A DNA stretch of 64,000 nucleotides from Phycisphaeraceae bacterium (GTDB lineage: Bacteria > Planctomycetota > Phycisphaerae > Phycisphaerales > UBA1924), in contig JAHBXF010000002.1 of assembly GCA_019636615.1 (NCBI GenBank), positions 808,001 to 872,000 of the forward strand, written 5' to 3'. Both the position numbers and the translations under genes were made by a program. The stretch's first letter is position 1; each line of letters begins with the position of its first letter. The notes beneath the pieces are model-generated. The model was not told the origin of the DNA and made no database searches. It worked only from the letters and a program-made list of their open reading frames with translations. Positions 34,924-42,331 of this stretch are shown here, piece after piece.

Positions 34924-35208
34924 GCATGAGACTCCTGCGGACACACTCCACGTTCGATTCGCGAGGGTTACGACTCCTCGACACACCCGTGCCGACCGTG
35001 CCGCACCCCCTCCTCCCCGGGAGGGACGACCGATCGACCGCAGGTTCATCGGAGACCCAGCCGCATGAGTTCAGCCCGGAGCCGCAGACTCGTGAAAGAA
35101 GTGCCAACCGTGACCCGTGCACAGGGCATGGTGCCCCTGCCGGGCCCGTGGCGGGGGCCTTTCCCGGACGCGGCCCAGGCCCCAGAACCGCAACCGGTTT
35201 GTGGGATG
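34924..35208. other. Intergenic region between the pseudopilin and HEAT genes
   Basis: Part of the 388-bp gap before the exported repeat-protein gene. It contains the ribosome site of the pilin gene at its left end and the terminator at 35209-35233 at the right. No gene or strong promoter was recognised; open frames here lack ribosome sites or familiar sequence. Confidence 0.5.
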
Positions 35209-35233
35209 AAAAAACCGGGGCGTTGGCCCCGGT
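35209..35233 (-). terminator. Intrinsic terminator of the HEAT-repeat gene
   Basis: 8-bp stem ACCGGGGC / GCCCCGGT with a four-base loop. On the minus strand it is followed by a run of T residues (35209-35214). It lies 79 bases past the gene end, so it separates this gene from the pilin genes, which therefore need their own promoter. Confidence 0.85.
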
Positions 35234-35311
35234 CTGATAGGATGCTCTGGTTGTGGCTTTGCTCGCGGGCCGAGCGGGCCATCGGCTTTCTGCACGCGTG
35301 CGGAGGAAGGA

Positions 35312-37558
35312 TCAGTCCTTCTGAGCACCCAGGATGAGCGGAACGAGTTCCGTGCCCGCCAGATTCAACGCACCGATCAACCCCGCCGCCGCGGTTGCCT
35401 CGTCGTCGTTGCCGTTCTGTGCCAGGGAGACCACGGCGGCGACCTGTCGCTGATCAAGCATGGACCCGAATCGCTTGCCAGATTCTGAGACCATATCGAG
35501 CAGATTCACGCGTTCATCCCCCACCGCGGCCATCGCCGCGTCGAGGAGTGCACGCTGGGCCCGCGTCTGATTGACGCGAGAAAGCACCTCGGCCACGAGC
35601 AGTCGCATCTCGCCTTGCACTTCAGACAATGCGGAAATGAGCGGGAGTGAGGCGTCGCTGACATTGAGTGTCTGGTTGCCCGACACGGCGAGGTCTCTCA
35701 GGGCCGCCAGAGAAGCCGCGGCGTACGCATCGGCCTCTTCTCCGGAGATCACACCGCCCGCCGCGACTTCGACCAGTTGTGTGATCGACTGTGCGATCGC
35801 GGCATCGCCGATGGCCGACTGGCGGATCGCCAGGCTGCTGTCGCTGGCGTAGCGGCGGCGAGTCTCGGTGTATGACTGCTGGTTGGTGAGTACGAGCAAC
35901 GGGGTGGCGAGGGTCTTGCCGGTGCCACGAACGTCGGAGATCAGCGCGGGGATTCGGTCGCCGTGAACGCCGATGCTCACGACAAGATCAACGCCGGCGG
36001 CTTCGGCCAGTTCGGCGGCGAGATCGTTCCACACCCGGGCCTGCGGAAGGACGGTGTACCCCATCCTCTCCAGCGTGGCACGCACGGATTGATACGCCTC
36101 GGCCTCGGGCGCCACGACGGCCGCGATTCGGGTGCTCGCGCCGGTGATGGCCGATGCAAGGATCGGCACCACTCGATCAGAGCCCGAGAAGGCTGATGTC
36201 GGGTTGGCAAGGGCGATGGCCAATGCCGCTTCATACTGCACCCTGCGGTTGGGGTACGAGAGGGCCCGGACCAGGGGGGACGTGCCCTCGCTGTCGGCAA
36301 CGAGCGTGCGAACACCGGCGGTGGTCTGCACGGCGGCCAGGGCGAGCCGGGCCAACTGGGTGTCGCGCTCACTGAGCGCCCGCGCCAAGACTCGCTGGGT
36401 GACATCGCTGCCGGCGGCCACGGCGTAATACATCGCCGCGCGCCGCGCGTCGGCCCCAGCGGTGATGTAGGCCGGGTTGTCGTACCCCTCGGGCGTGTCG
36501 ATCTGCCGGCGGAAGTTCGAGGCCACCCACAGGGCGAGGGTCTCATTGCCCACACCACCGCTGCTCAGTTCGAGGCGCATGCCCCGCTCGAGCAGACGCA
36601 TGGCCATGGCCTCGTGGTACACGGGGGTGCGGATGGCCGTCATGACCAGGCCCGCGCCGGGCTCGTACGACCAGAGCAACTGGTGCTCTTCGCCCGGGAA
36701 GGAAGTGACATCGGTGCGCTGGGCGTAGTAGATCTCGGCGAGAATCCGGTAGAGCGCGGGGGCGTCGTTGTCGCCGGCGCCGCCGATCTTCTCGATCGAG
36801 CGCCGGCAGGCGGTGCGCACGGGCTCTGAAGCGGTCGACGCGGCGAGGTCTGCAAGGAACGGCAGGCTGGTGCGGTGCGGGATGGAACCGAGCGCGTTGG
36901 CGATCTGCTCCTGCTGGGCAGGGGAGACACGCATCATCGCCACGCACAGGGGAACAACGGCCTGCTGCCCAAGCCCGATGATCACGCGTTGGGCGGCCAC
37001 CTGCTTCGTAGGGCTCGAGCGATCGAAGAAGGCTTCGAGCAACTGAGGCATGGCGTATTCGCCGGCGTACATCAGACGCTCTTCACCGATCCGCCGCCCC
37101 CGGTCGGTCGAGGTGAGCAGTTCGATGTTCCGGGCGATCTCATCGGGGTTGCGAGCGCGCTCGAGTTTGCCACCCTCATAGGCGAGGGTCATGGCCGCGG
37201 CGAGAGGTTCGAGGGCCTGCACCCGAACGGCTCGCTGCAGGGTTTCTTCAAAGCGGGCGATGTCTCCGGAAGCCTCTACCAGCGAGACAAACTCGCTGCC
37301 GGTCAGGCCCCGGGCCATCAACTCCGACCCCTTGGCCGAGGCGAGTTCGACGTTTTCGATCCTTACATAGTGGACAAAGTCCGCGAGCAGGTCGGTGTTG
37401 GTCGCCTGGCGGGTTGTGTCGGTCGCGGGCTGAGCCCAAGCGGGCTGCACCGTGCCAGTGAAAAGCACCAACGCCAGCGCCGGGGCGCACAGCGGGGCGA
37501 GACGGAGAAGGGCGGTTCGGCTGGCGCTGCTGCGGCCGGCGGTCTTCTGTTGAGTCAC
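35312..37558 (-). CDS. Exported protein with HEAT-like helical repeats
   Basis: 748 residues from a GTG at 37558, six bases after AGGAG. It opens an N-terminal signal peptide ending AWA (about residue 42). The mature protein is largely alpha-helical with short repeats of the form hh..AL.....P..R..AA, as in LPFLADLAASTASEPVRTACRRSIEKIG and VRALSYPNRRVQYEAALAIALANPT, typical of HEAT/armadillo-like scaffolds. No catalytic motif was found. It has its own promoter and terminator. The role could be protein-protein scaffolding outside the cytoplasmic membrane; relation to the pilin genes downstream is inferred from position only. Confidence 0.8.
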   Translation of the reverse strand: MTQQKTAGRSSASRTALLRLAPLCAPALALVLFTGTVQPAWAQPATDTTRQATNTDLLADFVHYVRIENVELASAKGSELMARGLTGSEFVSLVEASGDIARFEETLQRAVRVQALEPLAAAMTLAYEGGKLERARNPDEIARNIELLTSTDRGRRIGEERLMYAGEYAMPQLLEAFFDRSSPTKQVAAQRVIIGLGQQAVVPLCVAMMRVSPAQQEQIANALGSIPHRTSLPFLADLAASTASEPVRTACRRSIEKIGGAGDNDAPALYRILAEIYYAQRTDVTSFPGEEHQLLWSYEPGAGLVMTAIRTPVYHEAMAMRLLERGMRLELSSGGVGNETLALWVASNFRRQIDTPEGYDNPAYITAGADARRAAMYYAVAAGSDVTQRVLARALSERDTQLARLALAAVQTTAGVRTLVADSEGTSPLVRALSYPNRRVQYEAALAIALANPTSAFSGSDRVVPILASAITGASTRIAAVVAPEAEAYQSVRATLERMGYTVLPQARVWNDLAAELAEAAGVDLVVSIGVHGDRIPALISDVRGTGKTLATPLLVLTNQQSYTETRRRYASDSSLAIRQSAIGDAAIAQSITQLVEVAAGGVISGEEADAYAAASLAALRDLAVSGNQTLNVSDASLPLISALSEVQGEMRLLVAEVLSRVNQTRAQRALLDAAMAAVGDERVNLLDMVSESGKRFGSMLDQRQVAAVVSLAQNGNDDEATAAAGLIGALNLAGTELVPLILGAQKD

Positions 37559-37564
37559 ACTGCA

Positions 37565-37569
37565 CTCCT
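37565..37569 (-). promoter_or_regulatory. Ribosome binding site supporting the GTG start of the HEAT-repeat gene
   Basis: AGGAG on the minus strand, six bases before the GTG at 37558. It selects this start over the 60-codon longer frame, which would hide the signal peptide. Confidence 0.7.
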
Positions 37570-37697
37570 GTCGGTTGCTTCCAAAGCACGAACGTCGTGC
37601 CACGACACCCGCGGCGAGGGTACCCCCGACGGCCCCATCAGGCATCACGATCGCCCTTTCCGGCCAAAGAAACTCCGAGAAGGGGGAAAGAGTTGAG

Positions 37698-37726
37698 ACT
37701 ATACCGGGCGGCGGGCGGGGTGGCAA
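37698..37726 (-). promoter_or_regulatory. Promoter of the HEAT-repeat gene
   Basis: On the minus strand: -35 TTGCCA at 37726-37721 and -10 TATAGT at 37703-37698 with a 17-bp spacer; each differs by one base from the sigma-70 consensus. The predicted start near 37691 gives a leader of about 130 nt. Confidence 0.72.
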
Positions 37727-37967
37727 GGAGCCGGCCAAGCACCCGAGACACCCTGGCCGAAGGCAGCCCGCTGGCGAACTGGGGGGTTTGGGAAAACCCG
37801 TCCCTGCAACCCGTGAGGCGGGAATGTCCCAATACTGCGAGTTTTTGACTGCGCTGCCCCTGCGGCTGAACTAAGCCGGCAGGGTGGCCGATGCTCTGCC
37901 CGCCGTGGTGCGAGGCCACGGCCGGGCAAGAGCCGGACAACTGCACAATACTTTGTACGAGGTTCGC

Positions 37968-38549
37968 ATGATGCTTCTGGACAAGGAAGTCTTCACTACC
38001 GGCGAAGTGGCACAGATCTGCCGCGTTGCCCCCAGGACCGTGTCGAAATGGTTCGACTCTGGGGCGCTCAAGGGGTATCGCATCCCCGGGTCGCGGGATC
38101 GCCGAATTCCCAAGGCCGAACTGATGCGCTTCATGAAAGCGCACGGCATTCCCATCGAGGGCATGACCTCGGGCCGCACCCGCGTGCTGATCGTCGATGG
38201 CGAAAAGGATGTCGTCGAGACGCTCGACAGGATTCTCTCCGAGCAGACGAGTTATGAGGTCCGCACCGCCACCACCGCCTTCGCCGCGGGCATGGAGTGC
38301 GAGAAGTTCAAGCCTCACGTGCTGCTGCTCGACATCCACCTCAACGATGTGGACGCCCGCGCCTTCGCCGAGGGAATCCGCCGCAGCGAGCCCCTTCAGT
38401 TCACCAAGATCGTCGCCATGAGCAACCGCCTCACCGACGGCCAGGCCCAGTCGCTCCGCCTCGGTGGTTTCGACGGGTTCCTCAAGAAGCCCTTCCAGGT
38501 GCGTCAGGTGGTTGAAGCCATCGAAGACGTCACCCGCATCGCTGCCTGA
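37968..38549 (+). CDS. MerR/BldC-like HTH protein fused to a receiver domain
   Basis: 193 residues. Residues 8-60 form a small winged-helix of the excisionase/BldC type: FTTGEVAQICRVAPRTVSKWFDSGALKGYRIPGSRDRRI. Residues about 72-193 form a response-regulator receiver: phosphoacceptor D122 in LLLDIHL, D77 in VDGEKD and conserved lysine K173/K174 in FLKKPF. The acidic pocket has one aspartate plus G/E where most receivers have two acids, so phosphorylation may be altered. The DNA-binding-first order is unusual; most regulators are receiver-first. No kinase is adjacent. Starts at the first of two ATGs. Confidence 0.9.
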   Translation: MMLLDKEVFTTGEVAQICRVAPRTVSKWFDSGALKGYRIPGSRDRRIPKAELMRFMKAHGIPIEGMTSGRTRVLIVDGEKDVVETLDRILSEQTSYEVRTATTAFAAGMECEKFKPHVLLLDIHLNDVDARAFAEGIRRSEPLQFTKIVAMSNRLTDGQAQSLRLGGFDGFLKKPFQVRQVVEAIEDVTRIAA

Positions 38550-38577
38550 ACCAGGCAGACAACCAAAGTTCAACCCG

Positions 38578-38602
38578 AAGCGGCCCAGCCAGGGCCGCTT
38601 TT
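38578..38602 (+). terminator. Intrinsic terminator of the HTH-receiver gene
   Basis: 9-bp stem AAGCGGCCC / GGGCCGCTT with a five-base loop followed by TT and TC, 29 bases after the stop codon and just before the convergent DUF4126 gene. Confidence 0.82.
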
Positions 38603-38617
38603 CTGCGCGCTCAGCGT

Positions 38618-39202
38618 TCAGGCCGCAATCATCGCAGCGGCCATGGCCGACCGTCTCCTCCGCCGCCTCCAGATCCAGAGTGCCAAGATCACTATGGCCG
38701 CCAGCACCGCTGCCGCAAGGATCGGGGCGACCACCGCGACAATCGAAACCGCGAACGAACTCGCGGTGTGCACGAGTGACAGCAACGGGTTGAGAGTTCC
38801 GCCGGAGGCGACGGTGCTGGCCGCGCGGGTCGAGACATTGGCCGCCTGAGAGGCCGCCGCGGCCCCACCACCGAGGATGGCCGCGCTGATCCAGCCGGCC
38901 GCGGGCCCGAAATCTGCAAACTGCGATGCAGCCACGAGCGTTCCGGCCGCGAGCGCGGCGGGTGTGGCGATGACATCGAGCGCGTGATCAATCCACGGCA
39001 CGAGGTACCCCGCCCCCTCAACGACCACAGCGATCGATAAGGCCGCAACGGCGGGCCACGACCCCAGCCACGCCATCTGCTCGCCCAGCCCGACGAACCC
39101 CAGTTTCGCTCCCACCGAAACGACCAGCAAGGGCACGAAAACCCGCAAGCCGCACGCGGCCGCCAGCCCGACCCCAGCACATACGGCGAGCACCCATTCC
39201 AT
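38618..39202 (-). CDS. DUF4126 membrane protein
   Basis: 194 residues with four to five hydrophobic segments, including GLAAACGLRVFVPLLVVSV near the N-terminus (the DUF4126 signature) and a C-terminal helix ILAAAVLAAIVILALWIW followed by a basic tail. Function unknown. It is convergent with the HTH-receiver gene and 84 bp from the next minus-strand gene. Confidence 0.85.
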   Translation of the reverse strand: MEWVLAVCAGVGLAAACGLRVFVPLLVVSVGAKLGFVGLGEQMAWLGSWPAVAALSIAVVVEGAGYLVPWIDHALDVIATPAALAAGTLVAASQFADFGPAAGWISAAILGGGAAAASQAANVSTRAASTVASGGTLNPLLSLVHTASSFAVSIVAVVAPILAAAVLAAIVILALWIWRRRRRRSAMAAAMIAA

Positions 39203-39286
39203 ACCCCCATAGTTGGGCGGGAGCGGTCATCGGTTTCGCCTCCAACCCGCGGCTCGGTCGGGGATCAATCCGAGCGGTGCCCCGGT

Positions 39287-40534
39287 TCACCAGGATTCCA
39301 TTGCCTTGAGAATCTCCCCCACCGCCTCGTCTGTGGCCCGCTGCGCGGCGGCGCCGCCTTGGTTTGTCACCACCAACACGGCGAAGTCTTTCTCCGGGGC
39401 GAGCCATGCGACGCTGAACCACATGGTGTTGCTGCCCGCGTGCATCAGCGTGATGCCAACATCCTCGTCGCGCGTTCCCTTGGCCCAGCCGCGCTGAAGA
39501 ACCCTCCAACCACAGGCGTAGTCTCCCACCGGCTCATGCAGCACGTCGAAGACGTGTGCGGGCAGGAATGCGCCTCGGCGGTGCGGGTTTGATGCGTGCG
39601 AACGCAGATGCAGGCCGATGTACTTCGCCCAGTCCCGAAGGTTCATGTGAACAGCGTTCGCGGGCGCGATGGCCGGGGGATTGTCGGCACGCGGGCCGGG
39701 TTCGACGGGCCTTCCGCCTTCCTGATGTCCCCACGGGGACTTGATGGCGCCCTGGTCATCGTCTGCCCCCGGGGCACCAAACCCCGCAGATTCCATGCCC
39801 AGGGGCTCAAAGACATGCGCTCGCATCAGGGCTTCCCACGCTGTGCCTGTCTTTGTTTCTGCCATGGCCCCAGCAAAGGCGAAGCCGGTATTGGAGTATT
39901 CGTACTTCTGCCCCGGCGCGGCGATGGGCTCTCCCGAAATCACAGCGCGGACCAGCCGCGTGCGCTGGGCAACCGGCTCTTCCTTTGTCGTCCAGAACGA
40001 CCGCCACAGAAGGGGTGGGATAACTCCCGAACACCCACCGCGATTTCTGAGCAGGTCTGCCAGGCTCACCTTCTCCCATGCTTCATGCATCTCCGGGATT
40101 GTGCCGCGGAAGACCTCGCCCAGGGTCGTCTCGAAGGAGAGGGTGCCTTGCTCGGCAAGCCTGGCCACGAGCAGCGCTGTCATCGCTTTGGTGTTCGAAC
40201 CCAGGTGAAAAGGGTCGTCCAGCCGGGCGGGCGCATCGCTGCCTGCTTTTCGAACGCCGGTCATCCCCGCGGCGACGATCCGGCCGCCCTCTACGACCAC
40301 AGCCCCAAGAGCCGGCAACTTCGAAGCCGCGCGAAGGGGCTCAAGGATGGGCGCGATGTCTCTCTCGCTGGCGTCCGGCTCCGCCGCCTGAGGCTGCGGC
40401 TCAACGCCTCTGCCAGCAGCCAGGGCTGACGCCTGCCCAGCCCCAATGGTGAACAGCAGTGCCGAGAGCAACCAGGCCGATGCCCGTGGGCAACCAAGCC
40501 CCGGAGACGCCGATGCCGACCGAGTTCCCATCAT
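39287..40534 (-). CDS. Exported serine beta-lactamase-family hydrolase
   Basis: 415 residues from an ATG preceded by GGGGAGGG; a second ATG follows directly. A signal-like N-terminus (about 13-36) precedes the domain. The active-site serine is S113 in SNTK (lysine K116), and Y213-S214-N215 gives the YxN pair. A late HAGSNTMWFS stretch corresponds to the KTG region. Such class C-like proteins include esterases, D-aminopeptidases and carboxypeptidases as well as beta-lactamases, so the substrate remains open. Confidence 0.87.
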   Translation of the reverse strand: MMGTRSASASPGLGCPRASAWLLSALLFTIGAGQASALAAGRGVEPQPQAAEPDASERDIAPILEPLRAASKLPALGAVVVEGGRIVAAGMTGVRKAGSDAPARLDDPFHLGSNTKAMTALLVARLAEQGTLSFETTLGEVFRGTIPEMHEAWEKVSLADLLRNRGGCSGVIPPLLWRSFWTTKEEPVAQRTRLVRAVISGEPIAAPGQKYEYSNTGFAFAGAMAETKTGTAWEALMRAHVFEPLGMESAGFGAPGADDDQGAIKSPWGHQEGGRPVEPGPRADNPPAIAPANAVHMNLRDWAKYIGLHLRSHASNPHRRGAFLPAHVFDVLHEPVGDYACGWRVLQRGWAKGTRDEDVGITLMHAGSNTMWFSVAWLAPEKDFAVLVVTNQGGAAAQRATDEAVGEILKAMESW

Positions 40535-40634
40535 GAAGCCCTCCCCTATGGCCCCCAGAAGCGCCGCCAGTGTAGAACGAAGGGGTGTGCCCCCGTGCCG
40601 ATGGTCGGCAAGCACACCCGAGAAGAAGGCTACG

Positions 40635-40663
40635 TACACACGCTGCCCAAGAGGGCCTAATAT
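40635..40663 (+). promoter_or_regulatory. Candidate promoter of tRNA-Met
   Basis: TACACA at 40635-40640 and TAATAT at 40658-40663 with a 17-bp spacer; each matches four of six consensus bases. The predicted start near 40670 lies five bases before the tRNA. Confidence 0.45.
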
Positions 40664-40674
40664 TGTGCCACAAA

Positions 40675-40749
40675 GCCGAGGTAGCTCAGCTGGTTTAGAG
40701 CGCTGGATTCATAACCCGGAGGTCGGCGGTTCGAGTCCGCCCCTCGGCA
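40675..40749 (+). tRNA. tRNA-Met (anticodon CAT), elongator type
   Basis: 75 nt. The acceptor stem GCCGAGG pairs with CCTCGGC followed by discriminator A. The D-arm has GCTC...GAGC, the anticodon loop is TTCATAA with anticodon CAT, and the T-loop is TTCGAGT. Initiator tRNA lacks the first acceptor pair, whereas here G1 pairs with C72, so elongator Met is preferred. A tRNA-Ile with modified CAT cannot be excluded from sequence alone. The CCA end is not encoded. Confidence 0.95.
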
Positions 40750-40855
40750 TTTGGTGGGTGTTTGGGGCCCTTGCGGCCCTCCTCGTGTGCGAAGAGAGGC
40801 ATGTGGAAGCGCCGGCCCCAAGAGGCGCACACCGCCCACTCCACGATCGATCTTT

Positions 40856-42136
40856 GTGCAGCGTTGTCACCCCTGGATCTGTGGTCCGGGATTCTGGGGA
40901 TCAGTCATCAGTACTCGCAGCCTGAGAATCGCCTTCTGCACGCAGGCCGCGCCGTGGGAGGGGCAGCCTCGCAGCGGGCTTTACAACCTTCGCCTGGCAG
41001 AGGCGCTGCGAAGCGCTGGGCACCGGTGCGATCTCTTTGTTCTCACGCTGGGTGGGGTGCGCTGGCTCGGGCCGGTGCTGCCGAAACTCAGGGCCTTCAA
41101 CGCACGCCCTGACCACTACACCTATGGCGGAGTGGACTTTCACACGATCCGCGGTCTCATGCCTCACCCGCTCTTTCTCCGCTGGAAACTCGCCCCGCGG
41201 TGCCCTGCGCTGGCGGGGGAGATTCTGTCATGGGCATTCTCGCGCGGCCTGGGGCCGGCCTTGCGCGAGTTCCGGCCCGATGTGCTTCTGTGCCATGACG
41301 GTGTGAGTGTCGGCAGGCTGATGCGCCGAATGCACCGCAGGCTGAAAGTGCCTTGGGGCGTAGTCGAGCAGGATGCCCTGGAACTTGACCCCGCCTCATC
41401 GCTCGGGCGTGAGTATGCGAGCACACTCTCGAGCGCACACGCCGTGTGGTATCTGGCCGAGAAGTACGCGCACCATGCCAGCGAGAGACTGGGTCTGACC
41501 CGCGCGGGCGTGATGCTCAACGGCACCCAGTTCCCCACGCAGGCCCAGCGAGAAACCCCCCGCCCCGAGCGATGGCGGGGCAAACGGATCATTCTCTGCG
41601 TCGGCACTTTCGCCCCGCGCAAGGGGCACGAGGTGCTGGTGCGTGCCTTTGCTCAGGCCAACATCGACAACGCGCTGCTGGTGATCGTGGGCACCCCCGC
41701 GCCCGCCCCCCTGCGAGCGCTGATCGACGACCTGCGCCTCGGCGAGCGTGTTGAGTTCATCGACTTCATGCCCCAGGAAAGGCTGCCGCAGTACATGGTG
41801 TGGGCTGATCTCTTCGCGCTCACGTCGTGGGATGAACCCTTCGGGATGGTGTATGTCGAGGCGATGGCCGCGGAGACCCCGGTGCTGATGTGCGACGATT
41901 GCGGACTGCTGCCGCACATCACCCAGGGCACGCACGGCTGGGCGGTGCCGCCGCGGGATGTACCGGCCACCACCGCCGCATTGCAGCGGGCCTTCTCGCC
42001 GGAAACAGACCTTTGCGCCATGGGGCGCCAAGGGCGAACGCTGGTCGAAAACCGATTCACCTGGGACAACAGCGCACGCCAGATCCTTGATCGCCTTGAA
42101 ACCATCGCTGCTCAGGGGGCGGGCGGCGCCTGCTGA
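40856..42136 (+). CDS. Glycosyltransferase family 4
   Basis: The GT-B fold is clear. The N-terminal Rossmann domain begins LRIAFCTQAAPWEG, with RSGLYNLRLAEALRSAGHRCDLF, and the C-terminal nucleotide-sugar domain has ILCVGTFAPRKGHEVLVRAF, FIDFMPQERLPQYMVWADLFALTSWDEPFGMVYVEAMAAETPV. E in the last segment is the GT4 donor-binding residue. Donor and acceptor are unknown. The start is uncertain: a GTG at 40856 adds 22 residues, while a CTG at 40922 gives MRIAFC, the expected family start. It begins about 100 bp after tRNA-Met. Confidence 0.9.
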   Translation: MQRCHPWICGPGFWGSVISTRSLRIAFCTQAAPWEGQPRSGLYNLRLAEALRSAGHRCDLFVLTLGGVRWLGPVLPKLRAFNARPDHYTYGGVDFHTIRGLMPHPLFLRWKLAPRCPALAGEILSWAFSRGLGPALREFRPDVLLCHDGVSVGRLMRRMHRRLKVPWGVVEQDALELDPASSLGREYASTLSSAHAVWYLAEKYAHHASERLGLTRAGVMLNGTQFPTQAQRETPRPERWRGKRIILCVGTFAPRKGHEVLVRAFAQANIDNALLVIVGTPAPAPLRALIDDLRLGERVEFIDFMPQERLPQYMVWADLFALTSWDEPFGMVYVEAMAAETPVLMCDDCGLLPHITQGTHGWAVPPRDVPATTAALQRAFSPETDLCAMGRQGRTLVENRFTWDNSARQILDRLETIAAQGAGGAC

Positions 42137-42288
42137 ACCTGCCGGGGCTGCTGTGGCCGGCTCTGCTGCTTCAGGTGCTGCACGATGCCCAGAAATATCA
42201 GCCCGATCGCCACACCGAACAGGTAGATGCTCAATCGTCGCATGAAGGCGCGGCGTTCGTACTGGCTTGCGGGCGAAGAATGCGTCAT
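42112..42288 (-). CDS. Small single-pass membrane protein
   Basis: 58 residues from an ATG at 42288. A transmembrane helix (about 18-37, LSIYLFGVAIGLIFLGIV) has a basic cytoplasmic flank and a Gln/Pro-rich tail. Not recognised. Its last 25 bases overlap the end of the convergent glycosyltransferase gene, and it lies just downstream of uvrB on the same strand. Confidence 0.5.
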   Translation of the reverse strand: MTHSSPASQYERRAFMRRLSIYLFGVAIGLIFLGIVQHLKQQSRPQQPRQVQQAPPAP

Positions 42289-42331
42289 GGCGCGTGATTG
42301 TTGCCTCTCGCCGCGGTGCTGTGACCCTGGT

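Larger units (their letters stand above)
37559..37967. other. Divergent intergenic region upstream of the HEAT and HTH-receiver genes
   Basis: 409 bp between divergent genes. The minus-strand promoter at 37698-37726 and the AGGAG of the HEAT gene are recognisable. The plus side shows a GAGGTTCGC ribosome site before 37968 and a TTGACT near 37846 without a good partner. No further gene was recognised. Confidence 0.6.

Noticed and set aside
39287-40534. Antibiotic resistance beta-lactamase
   Set aside because: The SxxK and YxN motifs fit the wide serine hydrolase family including esterases and peptidases; no resistance context is present.
40675-40749. Initiator tRNA-fMet
   Set aside because: The first acceptor pair G1-C72 is intact and the anticodon stem lacks the three consecutive G-C pairs of initiators.
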